The position numbers and the translations under genes were made by a program. This document shows, piece by piece, positions 17,316 to 26,826 of a stretch of 51,325 bases of DNA. The stretch's first letter is position 1. Every line of letters starts with the position of its first letter. Under the pieces are notes generated by a model. That model saw nothing but the letters and a program-made list of their open reading frames with translations, did not search any database and had not been told where the DNA came from. This DNA comes from Ruminococcus sp. (lineage in GTDB: Bacteria; Bacillota; Clostridia; Oscillospirales; Ruminococcaceae), in NCBI GenBank assembly GCA_016290875.1, contig JAEEVL010000025.1, forward strand, positions 1 through 51,325. The letters run 5' to 3'.

Positions 17316-18397
17316 TACTGCACACCTCCGTTATCATCCAGCTCGCTGCCGGCATTGTCATTATCTGAGTTTGTTGTCTCGCCGCTATCCAGGACAATAT
17401 TTATCCTGGGCTTCATTTCTGAAGAAGCGTTGATAGCACCTTCATACTGCTCACCGGTAGTTATCTTCATGAAGATATCCTCGAGGGTGAGGTCAGAAAG
17501 CTGGAGCATAAGGATATTCCAGCCTTTTTCGCTGCAGAGAGCATTGATAGCGCGGCGGACGTCTGTCTTGCCGTCTGTCTCGACGTCAAAGTCATAGATG
17601 CCCTTTTCACGCTCCATGTCAGCACGGACGTACTTAACGCCGTTGATAGCGCGGATAGCGTCAGTGATAAGAGCCTTGTCCGAGATAGTATGTGTAGGAC
17701 CTTCGATACGAAGAGTCATCTTGTGCTCATTTGTAAGGCTGTTTGCGATCTCGTCGGCAGTACCGTCGGCAGCAACAACGCCCTTGTTGATAATGATGAT
17801 CCTGTCGCAGACTGCCTGGATCTCAGGGAGAATATGCGATGAAAGGATAACAGTATGGCGCTTTCCGAGCTTCTTGATGAGGGTTCTGATCTCGATGATC
17901 TGCTTAGGATCGAGACCAACGGTAGGCTCGTCAAGAATGAGCACGGGCGGATTATTTACAAGTGCCTGAGCAAGACCGACTCTCTGCTTGTAACCTTTTG
18001 AAAGGTTCTTGATAAGGCGGTTTCTGACATCGCTTATCTTGCAGAGGTCGCACACGTCCTTGAGGTGTGCCTTTCTGGGCAGCTTGCACTTTTTAAGATC
18101 ATATACAAAATTAAGATAGCCGTCAACGGTCATATCCACATAGAGCGGCGGTATCTCAGGAAGGTATCCGATATTTGATTTAGCCTTCTTCGGGTCTTCG
18201 AGAATATCAGTGCCGTTTATAAGGATCTGACCGGAAGTGGACGAGATATAGCCTGTGAGCATATTCATAGTAGTGGACTTTCCTGCACCGTTAGGTCCGA
18301 GGAAGCCGAGGATCTCGCCTTTTTCGACCTTGAAACTGATATTGTTTACAGCTTTCTTATCGCCGTATCTTTTTACTAAGTTTTTAACTTCTATCAT
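17315..18397 (-). CDS. ABC transporter ATP-binding protein (GldA-like)
   Basis: 360 residues. The nucleotide-binding domain has Walker A GPNGAGKSTTMNML (from 34), Q-loop region LPEIPPLYVDMTV, signature LSKGYKQRVGLAQAL, Walker B VLILDEPTVGLDP and the H-loop SSHIL. After about residue 225 there is a 130-residue extension, including a GWNILMLQLSDLTLEDIF motif typical of GldA/CcmA-type exporters, and an acidic Asn/Asp-rich tail. It energises the GldF-like permease. AGAGGAGGAG precedes the ATG. Confidence 0.93.
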   Translation of the reverse strand: MIEVKNLVKRYGDKKAVNNISFKVEKGEILGFLGPNGAGKSTTMNMLTGYISSTSGQILINGTDILEDPKKAKSNIGYLPEIPPLYVDMTVDGYLNFVYDLKKCKLPRKAHLKDVCDLCKISDVRNRLIKNLSKGYKQRVGLAQALVNNPPVLILDEPTVGLDPKQIIEIRTLIKKLGKRHTVILSSHILPEIQAVCDRIIIINKGVVAADGTADEIANSLTNEHKMTLRIEGPTHTISDKALITDAIRAINGVKYVRADMEREKGIYDFDVETDGKTDVRRAINALCSEKGWNILMLQLSDLTLEDIFMKITTGEQYEGAINASSEMKPRINIVLDSGETTNSDNDNAGSELDDNGGVQ

Positions 18398-18447
18398 CAG
18401 GTCTCCTCCTCTTAGAAGTTATGATTTACACTGCAAGCGCAGCATAT

Positions 18448-18476
18448 ATAATATTAATATCGGTATGTGAAAACAA
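18448..18476 (-). promoter_or_regulatory. Probable promoter of the GldA-type ABC operon
   Basis: TTGTTT (18471-18476), 17-base spacer and TATTAT (18448-18453) on the minus strand, about 50 bases ahead of the ATPase gene. The gap 18398-18495 holds nothing else, and no terminator for ribF is evident. Confidence 0.6.
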
Positions 18477-18495
18477 AGTGAAAATGTTCTGAATT

Positions 18496-19371
18496 TTATA
18501 TGTTTACAGCAGAAATATCATTGAGTATCTGTTTTTTCAGTTCATCGAGAGAGGAAAACTTCTTCTCATGACGTATGAAACCGGTCAGCTCAACATCCAG
18601 TTCCTTTCCGTAGAGATCACCTGAGAATCCCAGTATATGTGTCTCTGCGAGAGGACTGCGTTCTCCACTGATAGTAGGCTTCACACCGATATTGGTCACC
18701 GCGCGGAATTTTTCACCGTCAATGACAGTTTCCGCGGAGTAGACACCGTAAGCAGGGACAAGCTGTCCGCTGCTGAAATTCTGATTTATAGTCGGGAAGT
18801 CGATAGTGCGTCCGATGTGATTGCCGTCAACTATCTTTCCCGAGACCGTATATGGTCTGCCGAGAAGCTCATTAGCCTTTTCGATGCTTCCCTCGCTGAG
18901 CAGTCTGCGTATCTCGCTTGATGACACAACTGTATCACCGCAGCGCACTTCGCTGACGACATCTACCCTGAAGCCGTACAGCTCGCCGAACTTTCTCAGC
19001 TCGTCCACACCGCATGAAGCTCCTTTTCCGAAGCGGAAATCGCTTCCGCAGCATACAAAGCCTGCATTCATACGTTTGCAAAGTATCTCTCCGGCAAAGT
19101 CCTCGCCGGTAAGACCTCTTACATCTTCAAACGGCAGGAAGCAGAACTGTTCCATACCGCATTCCATGAAGAGTCTGCGCTTCATTTCCTGACCATAGAT
19201 ATATCCCTTAGCCGCACACTTCTTGTACAGTGCTGTTTCCGGCTCAAAAGTAAAAACCGCCGGTATAAGACCGTTCTCACTCTGAGTGCAGGCTGTTTTC
19301 AATACCGCCCTGTGTCCGAGATGGACTCCGTCAAAAAGTCCGAGTGCGACTGCTGTTTCCTTACGTTCCAC
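18496..19371 (-). CDS. ribF: Bifunctional riboflavin kinase/FAD synthetase
   Basis: 291 residues. The N-terminal FAD synthetase (nucleotidyltransferase) part has LGLFDGVHLGHRAVL and GSDFRFGKGASCGVDEL. The C-terminal riboflavin kinase part has GRPYTVSGKIVDGNHIGRTIDFPTIN, where PTIN stands for the usual PTAN, and later AVTNIGVKPT. It makes FMN and FAD from riboflavin. The GTG at 19371 is preferred, with GGGGTGA about 5 bases upstream; a longer reading would overlap truB by over 130 bases. Last gene of the rimP-nusA-infB operon. Confidence 0.93.
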   Translation of the reverse strand: MERKETAVALGLFDGVHLGHRAVLKTACTQSENGLIPAVFTFEPETALYKKCAAKGYIYGQEMKRRLFMECGMEQFCFLPFEDVRGLTGEDFAGEILCKRMNAGFVCCGSDFRFGKGASCGVDELRKFGELYGFRVDVVSEVRCGDTVVSSSEIRRLLSEGSIEKANELLGRPYTVSGKIVDGNHIGRTIDFPTINQNFSSGQLVPAYGVYSAETVIDGEKFRAVTNIGVKPTISGERSPLAETHILGFSGDLYGKELDVELTGFIRHEKKFSSLDELKKQILNDISAVNI

Positions 19372-19375
19372 AGTC

Positions 19376-20269
19376 TCACCCCATGTTCTTTCCAACGCGG
19401 ATAACGCCGTTTTCGCGATCGGTAACGCAGGTACCGATGAAAGCCCCGTCATTTCCGTAGACGCGGTAAGTATCAGCGTCCGGACGAACGTCTCTGACGC
19501 GCGATATATCAAGCTTTACGCCGCTGCGGTACATACGAGTCTGAGCCTCACCGAGCCTTATTGCCGGCAGAGCTTCAAACACTCTGTCCACAGGAAGTAT
19601 GAGTTCTTCGAGCCTTCCCTCATCACGCGCCTGCTGTATCTGCTCAAAGGTGAAGCATTCATCTATGCTGAAACCGCATGAAGAAGTCCTCACGAGCGAG
19701 GTCATAATTCCGCCGCAGCCGAGCTTTTCACCGATGTCGTTGATAATAGTGCGGATGTAGGTACCCTTGCCGCATTCAATGGACAGCACACCTTCACGGC
19801 TGACGCTGTCGTAGCTTTCGAGCACAAGTCCGCTGACCTCTATCTCACGCGCTTCGCGTTCGACCTCTATACCCTGCCTTGCAAGGTCATAGAGACGCTT
19901 TCCGTTCACCTGAACAGCCGAATACATCGGCGGGAGCTGCATTATCTTTCCGGTAAACTCCGGCAGTACTGCGAGTATATCGCTTTCTGCCACAGCCTTT
20001 CCCGAAAGTTCGCTGACAGTTCCCCATACGTCCTGGGTATCGGAGGTGCAGCCAAGTCTGAAACCGGCGCGGTAGCTCTTTGTGTTATCCGGCATAATAT
20101 CGCAGGCTTTGGTAGCGCAGCCGACAAATACCGGCAGTACGCCCGTAGCCATAGGATCAAGAGTTCCGCCGTGACCGAGTCTTTTCATCTGGAGTATACC
20201 GCGGAGCTTTGCCACAACGTCGAACGAGGTAAAGTCCTGCGGCTTATTTACACAAAGTATGCCGTTCAT
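19376..20269 (-). CDS. truB: tRNA pseudouridine(55) synthase TruB
   Basis: 297 residues. The N-terminus MNGILCVNKPQDFTSFDVV and the catalytic motif GHGGTLDPMATGVLPV (Asp38) are diagnostic, as is YSAVQVNGKRLYDLARQG. It makes pseudouridine in the T-loop of tRNAs. It overlaps the DHH gene by 4 bases and is followed by ribF after 4 bases, the usual truB-ribF pair. Confidence 0.97.
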   Translation of the reverse strand: MNGILCVNKPQDFTSFDVVAKLRGILQMKRLGHGGTLDPMATGVLPVFVGCATKACDIMPDNTKSYRAGFRLGCTSDTQDVWGTVSELSGKAVAESDILAVLPEFTGKIMQLPPMYSAVQVNGKRLYDLARQGIEVEREAREIEVSGLVLESYDSVSREGVLSIECGKGTYIRTIINDIGEKLGCGGIMTSLVRTSSCGFSIDECFTFEQIQQARDEGRLEELILPVDRVFEALPAIRLGEAQTRMYRSGVKLDISRVRDVRPDADTYRVYGNDGAFIGTCVTDRENGVIRVGKNMG

Positions 20270-21219
20270 CGGCTCAGAGCCCTTTCCACAGTCTCAACGA
20301 GCTGCTTCTTGATATCCTCAAGGTCGCCTGTTACCGAACAGCCTGCAGCCTTTGCGTGACCGCCGCCGCCGAGGGACTGACATATCTCTGAAACATTCAC
20401 ATCGTTTGCCGAACGGAACGAGCACTTATAATCGTTCTCGCGCTGGCGGATGAATATGCCTACCTCAGACTGCTCAAGCTGGATAGTCATAGGCGCAAAG
20501 CCCTCCAGCTCGTCCATAGAAACCCCCATAGAATCAGCAACTTCCCTGGTGACAGCGATTATATTGAGCTTGCCGCCGAGGTAGCTCTCCATGAGCTCGA
20601 CCACCTTGCTTTCAAGGCGCATCCTGCCCTCAGACTTGACATCGAACATATAGCGGTTTATACGCGCGAAGTTTATATCATAGCGTCTCATCATATCCGC
20701 AGCGATCTCATGAGCACGGGGAGTGGTGCAGTCGTACTTGAAGCAGCCCGAATCGGTTGCAATGCCTGTATAGAGACAGGTCGCACAGTGCTTTGTTATC
20801 TTCACGCCCATGAACTCAGCGAGGTCGTATATAACCTCGCAGGCAGCAGTAGCATTGCTTCTGAGAAGAGTTCTTTCAGCGTAATTCTTGTTAGATATAT
20901 GGTGGTCTATGCAGAGCTGTACCTTATCGCCGTAAATATCCGCATACTTGCCCATGAGCTTGACATCGGCAATGTCAACAGCGATAATGGTCTGAGGTTC
21001 AAAGTCATCACCTGCGCCCACAGATGTAATGAAATCATAGCGCGGCGACGGGAATTCGTCATGGCATACAACTCTGCTGCGTATGCCAAGCTGTTCGAGT
21101 ATGTCCTTCAGTCCGAAACCGGCACCGATACAGTCGCCGTCGGGATTCTGGTGGGTGATTATCACCGCATCGCGGCAATTGCGGAGGAAGCTCTCCGCTT
21201 CACTTAAACCGATGAACAT
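20266..21219 (-). CDS. DHH-family phosphoesterase (NrnA-like oligoribonuclease/pAp phosphatase)
   Basis: 317 residues. The DHH domain shows THQNPDGDCIGAG (about 20-32), IAVDIADV and LCIDHHISN, which bind metal. The DHHA1 domain shows SEICQSLGGGGHAKAAGC near the C-terminus. NrnA degrades nano-RNA and dephosphorylates pAp. Its position between rbfA and truB is conserved in Firmicutes. It starts just after rbfA. Confidence 0.93.
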   Translation of the reverse strand: MFIGLSEAESFLRNCRDAVIITHQNPDGDCIGAGFGLKDILEQLGIRSRVVCHDEFPSPRYDFITSVGAGDDFEPQTIIAVDIADVKLMGKYADIYGDKVQLCIDHHISNKNYAERTLLRSNATAACEVIYDLAEFMGVKITKHCATCLYTGIATDSGCFKYDCTTPRAHEIAADMMRRYDINFARINRYMFDVKSEGRMRLESKVVELMESYLGGKLNIIAVTREVADSMGVSMDELEGFAPMTIQLEQSEVGIFIRQRENDYKCSFRSANDVNVSEICQSLGGGGHAKAAGCSVTGDLEDIKKQLVETVERALSR

Positions 21220-21220
21220 A

Positions 21221-21574
21221 TTAGTCCTCCCCTCCTACGCCGAGTTCACCGAGCTTACGGCTTATCTCAGCACTTCTCTCGATAGAGTTGTCAGCGACGA
21301 AAGTAAGCTCAGGTGATTTGCGCATTTTAAGTCTGTGGAAAAGCTCACGGCGAATAAAGCCTTCAGCGCTTTTCAGTCCCTTGACCGATTCCTTGGTTTT
21401 CTCCATCCCCTCAAAGCTCGAAACGTATATCTTGCAGGACGACATATCGCCTGAAAGGTCCGTTCTCACGATAGTGAGCATCTTGTCTATCCTCGGATCC
21501 TTGAGTTCACGGAGGATAGCAGTCATCTCACGCTTTATATCTTCAGCCATACGGCTGTTCTTGAAATTCGGCAT
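21221..21574 (-). CDS. rbfA: Ribosome-binding factor A
   Basis: 117 residues. The N-terminus PNFKNSRMAEDIKREMTAIL and the motif KDPRIDKMLTIVRTDLSGDMS, followed by CKIYVSSFEG, identify RbfA, a KH-like factor that binds the 30S subunit during maturation and cold adaptation. The ATG at 21574 has AAAGGAT 4 bases upstream; an upstream in-frame reading would run into the preceding gene. Confidence 0.95.
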   Translation of the reverse strand: MPNFKNSRMAEDIKREMTAILRELKDPRIDKMLTIVRTDLSGDMSSCKIYVSSFEGMEKTKESVKGLKSAEGFIRRELFHRLKMRKSPELTFVADNSIERSAEISRKLGELGVGGED

Positions 21575-21593
21575 CGTTATCCTTTCTGAGCGG

Positions 21594-22151
21594 TCACAGA
21601 TTAACCGTAAATCCGCCGCCCTCGGTCTCCTCATGCTTTTCGGCTGACTTTGCCTTTGTTTCTGCACTATCTGAGTCTTCCTCAGCCGGAGCAGTCTTCT
21701 CTGAACTTCCGCTCATCATAGCGATAGCTTCCTCAATGCTGTCTGCGACTACGGCAGGAGCTGCTTCGGGAGCAGTCTCAGCAGCAGTATTCCCGTCATT
21801 CTCCTCCTGAGATTCCTCATCGAAGAATCCCTCGTCCTTGATAACAGAGTCGAATGCTTCATCAGCCTTGCTGCAGCTGTAATCGGGAATATCGTCATCG
21901 CCCTCTTCGCCGTAGTAGATATCAGCATACTTGTCGTAGTCCGGTTCGAGCTCTGTGTCACTTACCGGGCGCTCGATACCCAAAAGGTCATTAATGACTT
22001 CCTCGGGTTCTTCCAGCGCACTGCACTGACCGAGAAGTATCTTCTTTACAGACTGAAAGAAGAATCTGTCGATAGGTCCGAAATCTTCCCAGGCAAGAGC
22101 CTCATCACAGTACTGGAGCATATCTGCTGTACTCATTCTGTTGTTATCCAT
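21594..22151 (-). CDS. Acidic protein of unknown function between infB and rbfA
   Basis: 185 residues, family not recognised. The first 65 residues look folded and helical (STADMLQYCDEALAWEDFGPIDRFFFQSVKKILLGQ). The rest is strongly acidic and low complexity, with Glu/Asp runs and an Ala/Pro/Glu stretch, ending in GGGFTVNL. There is no signal peptide or membrane helix, so it is cytoplasmic. AAGGAGG precedes the ATG. Its place inside a translation operon suggests a link to ribosome assembly or initiation, but nothing in the sequence proves it. Confidence 0.75.
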   Translation of the reverse strand: MDNNRMSTADMLQYCDEALAWEDFGPIDRFFFQSVKKILLGQCSALEEPEEVINDLLGIERPVSDTELEPDYDKYADIYYGEEGDDDIPDYSCSKADEAFDSVIKDEGFFDEESQEENDGNTAAETAPEAAPAVVADSIEEAIAMMSGSSEKTAPAEEDSDSAETKAKSAEKHEETEGGGFTVNL

Positions 22152-22192
22152 TTTTCTGACCTCCTTATGTTATTATAAACGCTGAACTGCGA

Positions 22193-24937
22193 TCAGTCCT
22201 CGCGGTATTCCTCAACGATATATGTCTCGAAGATATCGCCTTCCTTAACGTCAGCGAACTTCTCAAGGCTGATACCGCACTCATATCCCTCAGCAACTTC
22301 CTTTACATCGTCCTTGAAGCGCTTGAGACCTGAAATCTTGTCATCAGCGATGATGATACCGTCACGTACTACACGAACCTGTGAGCCTCTTGTTACCTTA
22401 CCGTTGAGAACATAGCTTCCGGCAACCATTCCGACATTGGATATCTTGTATACCTGACGTACCTCAACACGGCCCTGCTCAACATCTCTGAACTTAGGTG
22501 CGAGCATACCCTTCATAGCAGTAGAGATCTCTTCGATAGCATCATAGATGATACGGTAGAGACGGATGTCAACGCCGTCGCGTGCAGCACTCTCGGCAGC
22601 AACGGGATCAGGTCTTACGTTGAAGCCTACGATGATAGCATTTGAAGCGTTAGCGAGCATTACGTCGCTCTCCTTGACAGCACCGACAGCACCGTGGATA
22701 ACTCTTACTCTAACCTCGTTGTTGGAGAGCTTCTCGAGTGACTGCTTTACAGCCTCGACAGAACCCTGAACGTCAGCCTTGACAACGATCGGGAGCTCCT
22801 TGATCTCACCCTCAGCGATCTGACTGAAGAGGTTATCGAGAGTAACCTTGCGGTAAGCGTTGAACTGCTCCTGCTTCTGCTCATGCTTTCTCTGCTCAAC
22901 GAGTTCACGTGCGAGTCTCTCGTCCTCAACAGCGTTGAAGATGTCGCCTGCGCTCGGAACTTCTGCAAGACCGGTGATCTCAACAGGAACGGAAGGACCT
23001 GCCGACTTGACTGTTCTGCCCTTGTCGTTTGTCATTACGCGGACTCTTCCGACAGCAGTACCTGCGATAAGTACATCACCCTGTTTGAGAGTACCATTCT
23101 GAACGAGAAGTGTAGCGATAGGACCTCTGCCCTTGTCAAGACGAGCCTCGATGACAGTACCCTTTGCGAGTCTGTCAGGGTTAGCCTTGAGTTCCTTGAC
23201 CTCAGCAACGAGAAGAACGTTCTCGAGGAGTTCATCAATACCGTCGCCTGTCTTAGCGGAAACGGGAACGCAGATAACATCGCCGCCCCAGTCTTCGCAG
23301 ACGAGGTCATACTTAGTGAGTTCTTCCTTGATACGGTCGGGGTTAGCGCCTTCCTTATCCATCTTGTTTATAGCAACGATAATAGATACACCGGCAGCCT
23401 TAGCGTGGTTGATGGACTCAACTGTCTGCGGCATGATACCGTCATCAGCGGCAACAACGAGGATAGCGATATCAGTGATATTAGCACCTCTTGCACGCAT
23501 AGAAGTGAAAGCTTCGTGTCCGGGAGTATCGAGGAAAGTGATGTCCTGACCGTTTATGTTTACCTGATAAGCACCGATGTGCTGTGTGATACCGCCAGCT
23601 TCGCCTGCGGCAACGTGAGCGTTTCTGATACGGTCGAGGATAGAAGTCTTACCATGGTCAACGTGTCCCATTACAACTACAACAGGGCAGCGCGGCTGGA
23701 GATTTGTATCGTCGTCATCAGTGTCGTCGATAAGTCTCTCCTCGATAGTAACGATAACTTCCTTCTCAACCTTTGCGCCCATCTCGTCAGCAACGAGAGC
23801 AGCTGTATCGAAGTCGATCTCCTGGTTGATAGAAGCCATAACACCGAGTCCCATGAGCTTCTTGATAACGTCTGTTGCAGTAGCCTTGAGACGTGAAGCG
23901 AGCTCGCCGACTGTAATGCTGTCGGGGATGAGGACCTTGAGCTGCTGCTTTCTTGCACGCTCGAGTTCGAGTCTCTTGAGCTTCTCGGCCTCTGTCTCCT
24001 TTTTGGAGTACTGCTGACGCGCTCTCTGTGCGGACTTCTGGTTTATCTTCTGCTTCTTTGAAGAATAGTTCTCATTGTTGTGCTTGTTTGAAGAAGCCAT
24101 ATTGTCATAGCGCTCGTTGTACTTATCGAGGTCGATGTAGCTTCCTCTTGTATCAACTGTTCTGCGCTGTGTGGAAGTCTGTGCTGTCTCAGAGCTGAAT
24201 GAAGCGTTGAACTTTGTTCTCTCGCCTCTGTCCTGAGCCTTAGCCTGTTCCTTTTTCTTCTCAGGCTTCTTGTTGTTCTTCTGCTCCTTAGCCTCAGGCT
24301 TTGCTTCAGCCTTAGGTGCCGGCTTAGACTCAGCCTTGGGAGCTTCCTCTGCCTTCTTCTCTTCCTTTACAGGAGCAGCCTTAGGCTCGGGCTTCTTCTC
24401 CTCCTTTACGGGAGCAGTCTTTGTCTCTGTGGGAGCAGCCTTGACTTCCGGCTTGACAGCAGGCTTCTCTTCAGCCTTCTTAGCAGGCTCAGCCTTTGAC
24501 TCGGGCTTTGCCTCAGCCTTTGCCGCCGGTTTAGCTTCAGTCTTAGGTTCAGCCTTTACCACTGTCTTAGCTTCAGCCTTTGCCTCTGCCTTGGGTTCAG
24601 CCTTCTTGACAGGCTTCTTCTCAGCAGGCTTTTCCTCAGTCTTAGGATCTGCCTTTTTCTTCTCAGCAGTCTTCTTTTCAGCAGACTCAGCCTTCTTCTT
24701 AGGCTCTTCCTTCTTCTTTTCCGGCTTGGGATCGTTCTTTGAAGCGAAATACTCGTTGAAATCCTTTACCTCGTTGAGCTTGGTGTAATGCTCGAGTATC
24801 TCGTCCATTTCCTCTTCTGTAAGACCGCTGCCGGCTTTTTTCTTATTGTCGCCCTTCTCAGCGAAATAATCTATGAGTTCCTGCGAAGCGATGTCGAGAT
24901 CCTTCGCTGCGTCGCTTAATTTTATCTTTTTTGCCAT
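22193..24937 (-). CDS. infB: Translation initiation factor IF-2
   Basis: 914 residues. IF2N-like DNA/RNA-binding segments occur at the start ([22 protein letters not shown]) and again near residue 335 ([22 protein letters not shown]). Between them is a long Lys/Glu/Ala/Pro-rich low-complexity linker (about residues 65-235). The GTPase domain has [23 protein letters not shown] and NKMD. Domains II-IV follow, ending with the fMet-tRNA-binding C-terminus ([17 protein letters not shown]). It places initiator tRNA on the 30S subunit. Confidence 0.98.
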   Translation of the reverse strand: MAKKIKLSDAAKDLDIASQELIDYFAEKGDNKKKAGSGLTEEEMDEILEHYTKLNEVKDFNEYFASKNDPKPEKKKEEPKKKAESAEKKTAEKKKADPKTEEKPAEKKPVKKAEPKAEAKAEAKTVVKAEPKTEAKPAAKAEAKPESKAEPAKKAEEKPAVKPEVKAAPTETKTAPVKEEKKPEPKAAPVKEEKKAEEAPKAESKPAPKAEAKPEAKEQKNNKKPEKKKEQAKAQDRGERTKFNASFSSETAQTSTQRRTVDTRGSYIDLDKYNERYDNMASSNKHNNENYSSKKQKINQKSAQRARQQYSKKETEAEKLKRLELERARKQQLKVLIPDSITVGELASRLKATATDVIKKLMGLGVMASINQEIDFDTAALVADEMGAKVEKEVIVTIEERLIDDTDDDDTNLQPRCPVVVVMGHVDHGKTSILDRIRNAHVAAGEAGGITQHIGAYQVNINGQDITFLDTPGHEAFTSMRARGANITDIAILVVAADDGIMPQTVESINHAKAAGVSIIVAINKMDKEGANPDRIKEELTKYDLVCEDWGGDVICVPVSAKTGDGIDELLENVLLVAEVKELKANPDRLAKGTVIEARLDKGRGPIATLLVQNGTLKQGDVLIAGTAVGRVRVMTNDKGRTVKSAGPSVPVEITGLAEVPSAGDIFNAVEDERLARELVEQRKHEQKQEQFNAYRKVTLDNLFSQIAEGEIKELPIVVKADVQGSVEAVKQSLEKLSNNEVRVRVIHGAVGAVKESDVMLANASNAIIVGFNVRPDPVAAESAARDGVDIRLYRIIYDAIEEISTAMKGMLAPKFRDVEQGRVEVRQVYKISNVGMVAGSYVLNGKVTRGSQVRVVRDGIIIADDKISGLKRFKDDVKEVAEGYECGISLEKFADVKEGDIFETYIVEEYRED

Positions 24938-24999
24938 AGGCTTCTAATACCTCCATTGCGTAGTATATTGTTATATATATCAGCACAGCTAAGCTGTGA

Positions 25000-25314
25000 T
25001 TATTTTCCGGAGATCCGTATGAATCCGTCTGCAAAGCCCTTGTCAGTAACAGCAATTATCGCTGTCTCCTTGCCGCACAGATGTCCGAGTTCGTCCTTTG
25101 TGAGCTCTGTCCCGATGTGAGGGACTTCATACCTCTCGCAGATAAAGGCAGCTTCCTTAACGGTCTTCGGTGAAGCGTCACAGGCAGTCATAACGCAGTA
25201 TGCCATGCCGAACTTCACGGCTTCCACCACACTGTCGTAGCCCTTGACCGTTTTTCTTGCCTTATTGCATATCGTGAGCAGATCAGCCGTTTTCCGTTTC
25301 TTTTCCGAGTTCAT
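25000..25314 (-). CDS. ylxQ: YlxQ-family L7Ae-like RNA-binding protein
   Basis: 104 residues with the L7Ae/L30e fold signature: LLTICNKARKTVKGYDSVVEAV, then AYCVMTACDASPKTVKEA and HIGTELTKDELGHLCGKE. Such proteins bind kink-turn RNA. It sits between ylxR and infB, as in Bacillus, and its start overlaps the end of ylxR by 32 bases. Confidence 0.92.
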   Translation of the reverse strand: MNSEKKRKTADLLTICNKARKTVKGYDSVVEAVKFGMAYCVMTACDASPKTVKEAAFICERYEVPHIGTELTKDELGHLCGKETAIIAVTDKGFADGFIRISGK

Positions 25315-25561
25315 CAGCCATCACCTCATATACGCTTTCCTCTATCTTGCACGAAAACGACTTCTCGAACCTGCGTCCCTTTCGGGCCTTGTCGAAGCAT
25401 TCTGTGCTCCGGCAGATATATGCGCCTCTTCCGGACTTCTTGCCCGTGAAATCAAGACTTATCTCGCCTTCCGGTGACTTCACCACACGGATAAGGTCTT
25501 TTTTCGGCTTCATTTCGTTGCAGCCGAGGCACATTCTCATAGGTGTCTTTTTCGGTTTCAT
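25283..25561 (-). CDS. ylxR: YlxR family (DUF448) RNA-binding protein
   Basis: 92 residues. The start KKTPMRMCLGCNEMKPKKDLIRVV and the central SGRGAYICRSTECFDKA are the YlxR signature, with the GRGAYxC loop and paired cysteines. Family members are putative RNA-binding or nucleoid regulators. It lies directly after nusA. Confidence 0.95.
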   Translation of the reverse strand: MKPKKTPMRMCLGCNEMKPKKDLIRVVKSPEGEISLDFTGKKSGRGAYICRSTECFDKARKGRRFEKSFSCKIEESVYEVMADELGKETENG

Positions 25562-25562
25562 A

Positions 25563-26801
25563 TTACTCCTCGTTCACATCAGCGCTCTCTGTCTCGGGAG
25601 CAGTCTCCTCTGCGAGAACGTCTTCTGCCTCAGGGAGTTCCTCCTCAGGAGCAGCAACAGGCTCCGGAACCTTGAACTCAGGATCAAGCTCGGGAGCTTT
25701 CTCACCGGTAAGCGGATCAGTCTGGGGCTTGATATCGATCTTGTAGCCGGTCAGCTTAGCAGCGAGCTTAGCGTTCTGACCTCTGTTACCGATAGCAAGT
25801 GAGAGCTGATTGTTGGGAACTACAACTGTGCAGGTCTTTTCCTCTTCGGAAATGATAACAGTTCTGAGTACCTCAGCAGGAGCGAGAGCTCTTGTGATGA
25901 ATTCCTCAGCGGATTCGCTCCACGGAATGATGTCGATCTTCTCGCCGTTGAGTTCATTTACAACAGCAGTGATTCTTGAACGCTTTGCACCGATGCAGGC
26001 ACCGACAGCATCAACGTTAGGATCCTTTGACCATACAGCGATCTTTGTTCTTGAGCCAGCCTCACGGGAGATGGACTTCACTTCAACAGTGCCGTCGTAT
26101 ATCTCGGGAACTTCAAGCTCGAAGAGTCTCTTAACGAGGTCCTTGTGTGTACGTGAGATCTTTACAACAGGCTTCTTGTTCTTGCCGATGATGCCTGTGA
26201 TGTAAACCTTAACGGACTTGCCCTCTTCAAGAGTCTCACCGGGGATCTGCTCGTTGCGGAAGAGGTAGAGCTCTGTGCCCTCATAAACTACTGTAACAGT
26301 ACCTCTGCCGGGTTCAACCTGAGAGATAGTAGCAGTGATGCACTCATGCTCCTTCTGCTCGAACTTGCTGAGCATCTGCTCTCTGTTGATCTCTCTGAGG
26401 TCGCCCTTGATGGACTGCTTAGCAGAGAGAGCAGCCATTCTGCCGAGCTTTGAGATATCTATCTTCTTGAGGATAGTACCGCCGACAACAGCTGTGGGAT
26501 CGATAGTCTTTGCAACTTCAATGTTTATCTCATTCTCATCGATAGGCTCATCAGGGATGATGTCCTGAACGATGAACATTTCAAACTTCTTGGCAGCGGG
26601 ATCGATATCAACTCTTATTCTCTCCTCGCTGTGTGGGTAAGCCTTTCTTGCTGCCTTGAGCATAGCCGACTTGACCTTGTCGATCAGTATCTCTGTCTCG
26701 ACGCTGTTCTCCTCGCCGAGAAGTGCAAGAGCCCTGAAGAACTCAGTCTCGCTGAAAACCATATCACTTGCAGCCTTTGACGATCTTTTACCTGTACTCA
26801 T
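25563..26801 (-). CDS. nusA: Transcription termination/antitermination protein NusA
   Basis: 412 residues. The N-terminal polymerase-binding domain is at residues 12-130. An S1 domain follows (ATISQVEPGRGTVTVVYEGTEL...GKSVKVYITGI), then KH1 (RLFELEVPEIYDGTVEVKSISREAGSRTKIAV) and KH2 (VVPNNQLSLAIGNRGQNAKLA). The C-terminus is a short acidic tail (EEELPEAEDVLAEE), with no E. coli-type repeats. The ATG at 26801 is chosen with GGAGG 11 bases upstream; an in-frame TTG at 26834 lacks a ribosome site. It follows rimP. Confidence 0.96.
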   Translation of the reverse strand: MSTGKRSSKAASDMVFSETEFFRALALLGEENSVETEILIDKVKSAMLKAARKAYPHSEERIRVDIDPAAKKFEMFIVQDIIPDEPIDENEINIEVAKTIDPTAVVGGTILKKIDISKLGRMAALSAKQSIKGDLREINREQMLSKFEQKEHECITATISQVEPGRGTVTVVYEGTELYLFRNEQIPGETLEEGKSVKVYITGIIGKNKKPVVKISRTHKDLVKRLFELEVPEIYDGTVEVKSISREAGSRTKIAVWSKDPNVDAVGACIGAKRSRITAVVNELNGEKIDIIPWSESAEEFITRALAPAEVLRTVIISEEEKTCTVVVPNNQLSLAIGNRGQNAKLAAKLTGYKIDIKPQTDPLTGEKAPELDPEFKVPEPVAAPEEELPEAEDVLAEETAPETESADVNEE

Positions 26802-26826
26802 TTCTGTTGATTCCTCCAGTATAATA

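Noticed and set aside
22883..23896. Long plus-strand reading frame (337 codons) opposite infB
   Set aside because: Lies wholly inside infB on the opposite strand, has no ribosome site and no recognisable domain. It is a mirror effect of infB codon use.
24270..24788. Ala/Ser/Phe/Gly-rich plus-strand frame of 172 codons
   Set aside because: It is the reverse complement of the Lys/Glu/Ala/Pro repeat linker of IF-2, which explains its odd composition.
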